Shown: positions 6,860 through 11,796 of the stretch, piece after piece
Position numbering within the stretch: position 1 is the first letter of the stretch
Layout of the letters: every line of letters starts with the position of its first letter
NCBI GenBank assembly: GCA_035557095.1
Contig: DATMEB010000236.1
Span: 1 to 11,796 of the forward strand
Reading direction: 5' to 3'
Length of the DNA stretch: 11,796 bases
Source: JALZDI01 sp035557095
GTDB lineage: Bacteria > Actinomycetota > Actinomycetes > Propionibacteriales > Nocardioidaceae
The notes under the pieces: generated by a model
What the model was told of the DNA's origin: nothing
The model's input: only the letters and a program-made list of their open reading frames with translations
Database searches by the model: none
Made by a program: the position numbers and the translations under genes

Positions 6860-7753
6860 TCATCTGCCGCCCAGGCCGGATATCGCGATACCGCGAACGA
6901 GGTGACGCTGCAGCAGCACGACCATCAGCACGGTCGGGATCATCGAGATCGCCGAGGCGGCCATCAGCAGATGCCACTGGTTGCCGTTCTGGCTGAGGAA
7001 CAGGTTCAGCCCGAGCGGCACGGTTGCCATGTCGCGGCTGCTGATGATGATCAGCGGCCACAGGAAGCTGTTCCAGTACGTGATGAACGTGAACACCGCC
7101 AGGACCGCGATCGCGGGCTTCGCGATGGGCACGATGATCTGCAGCAGGATGCGCAGCCGGTCTGCGCCGTCGAGGACCGCCGCCTCGTCGAGCTCGCGGG
7201 GGATCGTGAGGTAGAACTGGCGCAGGAGGAAGGTGCCGAACGCGGTGAACGCCCACGGCAGGATCAGCGCCGCGTAGCTGTCCACCCAGCCGAACCGCTC
7301 CATGAGGATGAACATCGGGACGACGACGACCTCCTGAGGAAGCATCAGCGTGCCCAGGTAGACCAGGAAGATCCGGTCCCGACCGCGGAAGGTCAGCCGC
7401 GCGAAGGCGTACGCCGAGAGCACCGACGTCGCGCAGACCACGACGGTGCCGACAATGGACACCACCAGCCCGTTGAGGATGAAGCGGTCGAACGGCAGGT
7501 AGGTCCACGCCTGCACGAAGTTGGACCAGCGGACCTCGGAGCCCATGAGCGGAGCACCGCTGGCGAACACCTCCGCGGGAGGCTTGAGCGCCGTCGCGAT
7601 CATGTAGGCGAACGGCGTCAGGAACACCGCCAGGACGAGTGTCAGCAGGACCTGTGACACGACCTGCCCTGCCCGGCGACGTCGTCGGCCGTTCGGCGCT
7701 GCCCGGTCGGGCGCGGCCCGCGGCCGCTGAGTCTGTACCAGCTCAGCTGTCAT
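6860..7753 (-). CDS. Carbohydrate ABC transporter permease, MalG-type
   Basis: A 297-residue inner-membrane permease, the second of a pair forming the channel of a CUT1-type sugar importer. Seen: a basic cytoplasmic N-terminus with RRRRR near residue 25, about six hydrophobic segments starting near residue 31, and the ATPase-contacting EAA loop at about 190-214 (EAAVLDGADRLRILLQIIVP). The protein ends just after the last TM segment. The MalG-like C-terminal pattern and the LPxEVVVVPMF segment fit the MalG side of the pair. Its ATG overlaps the 3' end of the first permease by 11 bp, so translation is coupled. Only a weak GGGTGA precedes it. The cargo is inferred from the fucosidase downstream, most likely a fucosylated oligosaccharide or glycoside. 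Confidence 0.93.
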   Translation of the reverse strand: MTAELVQTQRPRAAPDRAAPNGRRRRRAGQVVSQVLLTLVLAVFLTPFAYMIATALKPPAEVFASGAPLMGSEVRWSNFVQAWTYLPFDRFILNGLVVSIVGTVVVCATSVLSAYAFARLTFRGRDRIFLVYLGTLMLPQEVVVVPMFILMERFGWVDSYAALILPWAFTAFGTFLLRQFYLTIPRELDEAAVLDGADRLRILLQIIVPIAKPAIAVLAVFTFITYWNSFLWPLIIISSRDMATVPLGLNLFLSQNGNQWHLLMAASAISMIPTVLMVVLLQRHLVRGIAISGLGGR

Positions 7754-8672
7754 AGTTCACCCATCGCTTCTGGCCCACGAACTGCAGGGCCGTGACGAGC
7801 ATGATGATGACGAACAGCATCCAGGCCACGGCCGAGGCCAACCCGAGGTTGAAGAACTGGAAGCCCGTTCGGTACAGGTACAGGACCATCGTCGTCGTGG
7901 TGACGCCCGGTCCTCCGTTGGTCAGGATGTAGGGCTGCACGAAGACCTGGAACGACGTGATCAGCGTCATCACCATGGCGAAGAAGATGGCCGGGGACAT
8001 CATCGGCAGGGTGACGCTCCAGAATCTGCGCCACGGCCCCGCACCGTCGATGGCGGCCGCCTCCAGGATCGTCTCCGGGATGGCGTCGAGCCCGGCCGAG
8101 AAGACGAGCATGTTGTAACCGAAGCCCTGCCAGACCGACATCAGGATCAGGGACGCCATGGCCCATCGCGTGTCACCGAGGAAGTTGGGTGCCTGCAGGC
8201 CGACGGACTGGGCCGCGTTGTCGAACACCCCTCCGGGCTGGAGGAGCAGCCGCCACACGAGTGCGTTCGCGACCATCGGCGTGACCGTGGGGATGAAGAA
8301 CAGCAGCCGGTAGAGCCCGCGGGCCTTGATGCGCGGTGACATCCACACCGCCAGGCCCATCGAGACCGCGAGGTTGAGCGGAACATAGGCCAGCACGAAG
8401 ACCACGGTGTTCAGCATCACCTGCCGAAAGATCGGGTCCTCGACGAAGAGCTGCCTGAAGTTGTCGAGCCCCGTGAAGGTGCGCTCACCCAGCACCGGCC
8501 ACGCGAAGAAGCTGATGACCAGCGACCCGACCATCGGCACGAGGGTGAACAGCAGCAGCCCGCCCATGCTGGGTGTGAGGAACCCCAGCGCCGCCCAGCC
8601 CTCGCGCCTGCGCTTGGTGGTCGCCCTCGGCGGGGCGCCGCGCCCAGGTGCGGTGGAGACAGGTGTCGCCAC
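7743..8672 (-). CDS. Carbohydrate ABC transporter permease, MalF-type
   Basis: A 309-residue inner-membrane permease, partner of the MalG-type protein. Seen: a polar N-terminus, TM1 at about residues 29-56 (FLTPSMGGLLLFTLVP), the FTGLDNFRQLF periplasmic segment common to this family, further TM segments, and the EAA loop at about 204-225 (EAAAIDGAGPWRRFWSVTLP). The SFQVFVQPYILTNGGP segment after it is typical of CUT1 MalF/UgpA-like permeases. The start is GTG at 8672 with GGCGGA 5 nt upstream (GGGAAGG slightly further). It is separated from the binding-protein gene by 70 bases that hold a strong hairpin. No ATP-binding subunit is encoded between or next to these genes, as is usual where a shared MsiK-like ATPase serves several importers. 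Confidence 0.93.
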   Translation of the reverse strand: MATPVSTAPGRGAPPRATTKRRREGWAALGFLTPSMGGLLLFTLVPMVGSLVISFFAWPVLGERTFTGLDNFRQLFVEDPIFRQVMLNTVVFVLAYVPLNLAVSMGLAVWMSPRIKARGLYRLLFFIPTVTPMVANALVWRLLLQPGGVFDNAAQSVGLQAPNFLGDTRWAMASLILMSVWQGFGYNMLVFSAGLDAIPETILEAAAIDGAGPWRRFWSVTLPMMSPAIFFAMVMTLITSFQVFVQPYILTNGGPGVTTTTMVLYLYRTGFQFFNLGLASAVAWMLFVIIMLVTALQFVGQKRWVNYDS

Positions 8673-8742
8673 GTACGTCCGCCTTCCCGCCCGGCGAACG
8701 CCACCGGGGGCGTAGCACCGAGCCTCGCTCGGTCCGAAGCGG
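8673..8742 (-). other. Intercistronic hairpin between binding protein and permease genes
   Basis: Ten bases after the binding-protein stop, the minus-strand transcript can form a perfect 7-bp stem, ACCGAGC / GCTCGGT, around a 3-base loop (8717-8733). There is no U-tract. A second, weaker possible stem (CCCGG/CCGGG, about 8688-8708) precedes the ribosome site of the permease. A stem in this position commonly protects the 3' end of the binding-protein mRNA or causes partial termination, giving more binding protein than permease. That role here is inferred. Confidence 0.5.
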
Positions 8743-9981
8743 TCAGCCGCCGGACTGCTGCTGCACGGTCTCCAGGAACGTGGGGACGTCCATCTGCCCG
8801 TTGACCGCCTGGATGCCGTACTGGGTGAAGAGCTGCGACACGGGTGTGTAGTTGGCGGTGCTCGGTACCGCGACGGAGCTGTCGATGGCCGCGTTCAAGC
8901 CTTCCTTGGCGCCGACCAGCTCGTCCTGGAACCAGGCGTCCTGCTGGGCGGTTCGTGCCGGGTAGGCCCTGCCCTGTTCGGCGAGGTACTCCAGGGCCTC
9001 GGGCCCGGTGAGGACGGAGATCGCCTTCATCGCCTCCTCCGGGTCCTCACAGGTCTGCGAGATGCCGAACCCGGAGCCCGCGACCTGGCTGCGCGAGCCG
9101 CTGGCACCCGCGGGGATCGGTGCCACGCCGACGTCGAACGCGGCCTGGTCCATCACGTTCACCAGCTGCCACGGACCGTCGACCACCATCGCCGCGTCAC
9201 CGGCGATGAAGCTGCTGAGCGCGGGGGTCGGGTCGTTGCTTGCCGCGACGGGCGGGGCCACCTGGTCCTTGTCGACGAGGTCGACGTACCACTGGGTCGC
9301 GGCCGTGAAGCCGTCCGAGGTCAGGTCGAGCTGACCGTCCTCGCTCACCGGCATCGCGTCCTCCATGGACAGCGCCCATGGGATCACGCTGTCGAAGATC
9401 GGGTAGACGGCGAAGCCGTACTTCCCGTCCGAGGTCAGCTCCTGGGCCGCGGACATGAAGTCGTCGACGGTCCAGCCGACACCAGGCTCCTCGATGCCCG
9501 CCTGCTTGAACCGCGATGCGTTGTAGAACGTGACCAGCGGACCGAAGTCGTAAGGCACGGCGAGCTGCTCACCCTCGACCTGCAGGCCCTCGACGATCGT
9601 GTCGTTGAAGTCGGCCAGGTCGACGCCGGCGCCTGCCAGCTGGTCGTCCAAAGGAACGAGGAGCTGCGAGATGCTGGCGGCTCGCAGTGACTGCACTCCG
9701 AGGATGCAGCCTGCCTCACCGCTGCTGGCCTGCGCGGCCAGCTTCGTCCAGTAGTCGTTGAAGCTCGAGGTCTGGAACTCGATCTTGATGTTCGGGTACT
9801 CGTCGGTGACCATCCCCGCGAGGTGGTTCCAAGCCCGCACCTCGGCGCTCGAGCCGCTCCACATGTTCCAGACCAGGGTGGTCTTCCCGCCCTCGGAACC
9901 ACTGTCGCCCGAGCCACAGCTGGCGAGGACCATCGCCAGTGCAGCGGCCGCCGCCGCCATGAACCTTTTCCTCGGTGCCAT
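8743..9981 (-). CDS. Extracellular solute-binding lipoprotein of a sugar ABC importer
   Basis: A 412-residue family 1 solute-binding protein that captures the sugar outside the membrane and delivers it to the permease pair. Seen: a lipoprotein signal with basic MAPRKRF, a hydrophobic alanine-rich core, and lipobox LASC with C22 as the modified residue, then a Gly/Ser-rich linker. TTLVWNMWSG starts the first domain. Later segments such as GDAAMVVDGPW and the PEEAMKAISVLTGPEALEYLAEQGRAYPAR region are typical of CUT1 binding proteins. ATG at 9981 is chosen because AGGAG lies 5 nt upstream and it places the signal peptide at the N-terminus. A further in-frame ATG at 10062 would add 27 residues that spoil the signal and overlaps the operator. 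It is the first gene of the fucose operon. Confidence 0.94.
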   Translation of the reverse strand: MAPRKRFMAAAAAALAMVLASCGSGDSGSEGGKTTLVWNMWSGSSAEVRAWNHLAGMVTDEYPNIKIEFQTSSFNDYWTKLAAQASSGEAGCILGVQSLRAASISQLLVPLDDQLAGAGVDLADFNDTIVEGLQVEGEQLAVPYDFGPLVTFYNASRFKQAGIEEPGVGWTVDDFMSAAQELTSDGKYGFAVYPIFDSVIPWALSMEDAMPVSEDGQLDLTSDGFTAATQWYVDLVDKDQVAPPVAASNDPTPALSSFIAGDAAMVVDGPWQLVNVMDQAAFDVGVAPIPAGASGSRSQVAGSGFGISQTCEDPEEAMKAISVLTGPEALEYLAEQGRAYPARTAQQDAWFQDELVGAKEGLNAAIDSSVAVPSTANYTPVSQLFTQYGIQAVNGQMDVPTFLETVQQQSGG

Positions 9982-10058
9982 CGGTGCTCCTACGCCGGGC
10001 GTCGGCACAGCCCCGCCGCCCGTCGGCGACCGTCCTGCCGACGCTGGTACCGGGCCAT

Positions 10059-10069
10059 ACATCTGATGT
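10059..10069. promoter_or_regulatory. Probable GntR operator at the ABC-fucosidase operon promoter
   Basis: ACATC-T-GATGT is a perfect 5+1+5 inverted repeat, followed by TTTGG on the plus strand. It lies 7 bases beyond the proposed -10 hexamer, about where transcription would start, an arrangement suited to repression. The same 11-mer (one central base different) plus TTTGG recurs at 10898-10908 next to the GntR gene, which is why it is assigned to that regulator. Confidence 0.65.
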
Positions 10070-10076
10070 TTGGCAC

Positions 10077-10106
10077 ATACTTCGCCCCAGCCCGAGATGT
10101 CGTCAA
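10077..10106 (-). promoter_or_regulatory. Promoter of the binding protein-permeases-fucosidase-dehydrogenase operon
   Basis: On the minus strand TTGACG (10106-10101) is followed after 18 bases by AAGTAT (10082-10077), a fair match to vegetative -35/-10 boxes. The predicted start of transcription near 10070 falls on the inverted-repeat operator, leaving a leader of about 90 bases before the ATG at 9981. Confidence 0.5.
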
Positions 10107-10139
10107 GGGCCCGTGGCCACTTTTCTCAGTGGTCGGCCC
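10107..10139 (-). terminator. Hairpin terminator of the gntR gene
   Basis: Just 6 bases after the gntR stop codon the sequence forms a two-part stem. Outer 5 bp GGGCC/GGCCC (10107-10111 with 10135-10139) enclose inner 7 bp GGCCACT/AGTGGTC (10115-10121 with 10128-10134, one G-T pair), with a 3-base bulge and a 6-base loop. There is no clear U-tract on the minus strand. It abuts the -35 box of the next operon, so it would insulate the operon from gntR transcription. Confidence 0.55.
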
Positions 10140-10145
10140 GGCCGG

Positions 10146-10856
10146 TCACCGAACTGCCGGTGGCAGCGTGGGCTCCTGCTGGAGGAACCGGCGCAGCCAC
10201 GTCTCCGAGGTGGCCACGTGGGTCAGGGCGGCGGCCGACGACAGCGCCTCGTCACCCGCGAGCAGCGCGGTGAAGATCCGTTCGTGCTCGGCCAGCGTCT
10301 GCCTGATCGCGTCCTCGTCGATGATCCCGCGCCAGACCCGCGCGCGGAAGCTGCGACTCGAGAGCCCCTCCAGCATCGAGGCGAGCGAGCGGTTGCCCGA
10401 CGCGGCCCCGACGAGGGCGTGGAACTGCGCGTCGTGCTGCACGAGCTCCTCTTGGTCCTGGGCGGTGCGCATGTTCTCGAGCGCATCGCCGATCTGCTTG
10501 AGATCGGCCTCGGTCGCCCGCGTGGCCGCGAGCGCCGTGGCCGCGGGCTCGAGGATGCGCCGCAACTCGATCAGCTCCAGGGACCACTCGTCCTGGATGA
10601 GGTCCACCACGAACCCGATTCCCTGCAACAGCAGCTCGGGGCGCAGGCTCGTGACATACGTTCCGTCGCCGCGGCGTACGTCGAGCACCCTGGCCGTGAC
10701 AAGGGCTCGTACAGCCTCGCGCACCGTGCCGCGCGACATCCCGAGCTCCTGGGCGAGCTCGGCCTCGGCCGGCAGCCGTGCACCCGGCGGCAGCTCACCG
10801 GAGATGATCAGCCGTCGGATCGCCTCGATGGCGGCATCGGTCACGGGCGCTCCCAT
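10146..10856 (-). CDS. GntR-family transcriptional regulator, FadR/FCD subfamily
   Basis: A 236-residue DNA-binding regulator. Seen: winged helix-turn-helix at about residues 5-70, with the LPAEAELAQELGMSRGTVREA signature (28-48) and wing RRGDGTYV. A helical FCD ligand domain from about 78 carries the HDAQFHALVGAASGN block (141-155) and further histidines H191 and H213 that fit the metal-binding set of this domain. ATG at 10856 is preferred over GTG at 10862 because GGAGG lies 5 nt before the ATG but abuts the GTG. It is divergent from the fuconolactonase-like gene and upstream of the fucose operon. Identical inverted repeats at both promoters suggest it represses both and itself. FCD regulators of sugar-acid pathways usually respond to a pathway acid or lactone, so fuconate or a downstream keto-acid is a plausible inducer (inference). 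Confidence 0.93.
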   Translation of the reverse strand: MGAPVTDAAIEAIRRLIISGELPPGARLPAEAELAQELGMSRGTVREAVRALVTARVLDVRRGDGTYVTSLRPELLLQGIGFVVDLIQDEWSLELIELRRILEPAATALAATRATEADLKQIGDALENMRTAQDQEELVQHDAQFHALVGAASGNRSLASMLEGLSSRSFRARVWRGIIDEDAIRQTLAEHERIFTALLAGDEALSSAAALTHVATSETWLRRFLQQEPTLPPAVR

Positions 10857-10897
10857 GGGCACCTCCGCGTTGCTGTCGTGCCTTCAGCGGGCTGTTG

Positions 10898-10908
10898 ACA
10901 TCCGATGT
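10898..10908. promoter_or_regulatory. Probable GntR operator in the divergent gntR/fuconolactonase gap
   Basis: ACATC-C-GATGT, a perfect 5+1+5 inverted repeat followed by TTTGG, is the second copy of the motif at 10059-10069. It overlaps the -35 box of the rightward promoter and lies just downstream of the leftward -10, so a single site could control both directions. Confidence 0.65.
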
Positions 10909-10914
10909 TTGGGA

Positions 10915-10920
10915 ATCTTA
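10915..10920 (-). promoter_or_regulatory. -10 box candidate for gntR
   Basis: TAAGAT on the minus strand lies 6 bases before the inverted repeat. The arrangement hexamer, short spacer, CAAACATC-N-GATGT is almost superimposable on that of the operon promoter near 10077. No good -35 is seen upstream. Confidence 0.4.
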
Positions 10921-10984
10921 GCGTGGCGCGCCAGGAGGCGCCCCCCAACGGAAGCGCAGCTTCGAGTCCCGGACGGGGTGAGAC

Positions 10985-11796
10985 ATGGCAGGCAGGCTGG
11001 TCGACGCCCACCACCACGTCTGGGATCTCTCGACCCGGGAGCAGGCCTGGCTCTGCGGTGACGCGATGGCACCGATTCGCCGGTCGTTCTCGGCCGAGGA
11101 CCTGCGCACCGCGATCGCGGACGCGAACGCGGATGTCGAAGCCACGGTGGTCGTGCAGACCGTGCCGCTGCCCGACGAGACCTCCGAGCTTCTCGACCTG
11201 GCCGCCGAGGACGACCTGGTCGCCGGTGTGGTCGGCTGGGCCGACCTCACCTCCGCGGGTGTCGCGGACGACCTCGCCGCCCTGCGGGAGTCTCCTGGCG
11301 GACAATGGCTCGTGGGCATCCGGCATCTTGTGCAGGACGAGCCGGCGGACTGGCTCCGCCGAACGGACGTACGGCGCGGGCTACGCGCGGTGGGCTCGGC
11401 CGGGCTGCGTTATGACCTGCTCACGCGACCGCGTCAGCTGGCCGCGGCCATCGAGACGCTCGCAGCGCTGGAGGACGTGGAGTTCGTCCTCGACCACTGC
11501 TCCAAGCCGCCGATCGCCGACGGAGAGATCGACTCCTGGGCATCCGACGTCCGCGCCCTGGCGCGTCGTCCGAACGTCACGTGCAAGCTGTCCGGCCTGG
11601 TCACCGAGGCAGCGCCCGGGAACGTCGGCGCGCCCGCGCTGGCCGCCTACGTCGACGTCGTGCTCGACGCCTTCGGCCCCGAGCGGCTGATGTTCGGCTC
11701 GGACTGGCCGGTGTGCCTGCTCGCCACGTCGTACTCCGGCTGGCTGACCACGGTCCACCAGCTGATCGGGTCGCTGTCGGAGGCCGAACGCGCCGC
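10985..11796 (+). CDS. Amidohydrolase family 2, probable L-fuconolactonase (3' end outside window)
   Basis: The first 270 codons of a TIM-barrel lactonase of the COG3618 type, reading off the right edge. Related enzymes have about 280-290 residues, so only a short C-terminal piece is missing. Seen: the metal motif H9/H11 in VDAHHHVWD, GWADL (84-88), GIRHLVQ (111-117), LRYDLL, the LDHCSKPPI block with H171, VTCKLSGLVTEA (198-209), and D240 in FGSDWPVCLLATSY. That last block is the hallmark of fuconolactone and related sugar-lactone hydrolases. It should open L-fucono-1,5-lactone to L-fuconate in the cytoplasm. ATG at 10985 is the only possible start, as an in-frame TGA sits 6 bases before it. 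GGTGA lies close upstream. Divergence from gntR and a shared operator tie it to the fucosidase operon. Rhamnono- or galactonolactone are alternative substrates. Confidence 0.88.
   Translation, partial: MAGRLVDAHHHVWDLSTREQAWLCGDAMAPIRRSFSAEDLRTAIADANADVEATVVVQTVPLPDETSELLDLAAEDDLVAGVVGWADLTSAGVADDLAALRESPGGQWLVGIRHLVQDEPADWLRRTDVRRGLRAVGSAGLRYDLLTRPRQLAAAIETLAALEDVEFVLDHCSKPPIADGEIDSWASDVRALARRPNVTCKLSGLVTEAAPGNVGAPALAAYVDVVLDAFGPERLMFGSDWPVCLLATSYSGWLTTVHQLIGSLSEAERA

Larger units (their letters stand above)
10895..10923 (+). promoter_or_regulatory. Promoter candidate of the fuconolactonase-like gene
   Basis: A consensus TTGACA (10895-10900) is followed 17 bases later by TTAGCG (10918-10923), a weak -10. 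The last three bases of the -35 are the first bases of the inverted repeat, so a bound regulator would cover the -35. The leader to the ATG at 10985 would be about 55 bases. Confidence 0.45.

Noticed and set aside
5726..7657. Plus-strand frame of 643 codons opposite the fucosidase and permease
   Set aside because: It spans two clear minus-strand genes and the gap between them, and its translation is charged low-complexity sequence with many Val, Arg and His. It is an antisense artefact.
9982..10062. N-terminal extension of the binding protein to ATG at 10062
   Set aside because: The extension would bury the lipoprotein signal behind 27 polar residues and start inside the operator. ATG at 9981 has its own AGGAG.
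10933..10938. Perfect AGGAGG in the leader of the lactonase gene
   Set aside because: No ATG, GTG or TTG follows at a workable distance, and the lactonase frame is closed by a TGA just before its ATG. It is taken as chance or as an unrelated leader element.
9823..11061. Plus-strand frame of 412 codons across the gntR gene
   Set aside because: It crosses the binding-protein start, the promoter, the whole gntR gene and the lactonase start. The Ser/Arg-rich translation has no family resemblance.
1..11796. tRNA or rRNA genes, CRISPR arrays, insertion sequences, riboswitches
   Set aside because: Reading both strands showed no clover-leaf-like blocks, no regularly spaced repeats, no transposase motifs and no long conserved leader. 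All long stretches are accounted for by the listed genes.

Overview
The window reads as chromosomal DNA of a high-GC actinobacterium. G/C dominates third codon positions, GTG and TTG starts are common, stop/start overlaps of the GTGA type occur, and a sugar ABC importer is encoded without its own ATPase. The genus cannot be fixed from the sequence. Almost every base is accounted for: nine genes plus short regulatory gaps, no RNA genes, no mobile elements, no CRISPR, and no gene-free stretch longer than about 165 bases.

Right half (about 4.4-11.8 kb): an L-fucose uptake and oxidation locus. At the right edge, reading rightwards, is a nearly complete amidohydrolase of the L-fuconolactonase type. 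It is divergent from a GntR/FCD regulator. Downstream of the regulator on the minus strand come a hairpin terminator, a promoter, and a five-gene operon: lipoprotein sugar-binding protein, two ABC permeases, a signal-less GH29 alpha-L-fucosidase, and an aldo/keto reductase of the L-fucose (D-threo-aldose) dehydrogenase type. The genes give a logical chain: import of a fucosylated glycan, cytoplasmic release of fucose, oxidation to the lactone, and lactone hydrolysis to fuconate. The later steps (fuconate dehydratase and beyond) would lie outside the window. The same 11-bp perfect inverted repeat, ACATC-N-GATGT followed by TTTGG, occurs exactly twice among the promoters: once in the divergent gntR/lactonase gap and once at the operon promoter. 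This is the best candidate for the GntR operator and would make the locus an autoregulated regulon.

Left half (1-4.3 kb): a separate four-gene minus-strand operon of less obvious purpose. It holds a YtcJ-type amidohydrolase (amidohydrolase family 3), an APC permease closely resembling the putrescine importer PuuP, a nitrilase-superfamily amidase translationally coupled to the permease, and the N-terminus of a DHA2-type MFS transporter starting at TTG. Its upstream gap carries a LacI-style palindrome but no ACATC-N-GATGT motif, so it is probably controlled independently. The likely theme is uptake and hydrolysis of an amide- or polyamine-like nitrogen compound. The substrate is unknown and this is the least described part of the window.
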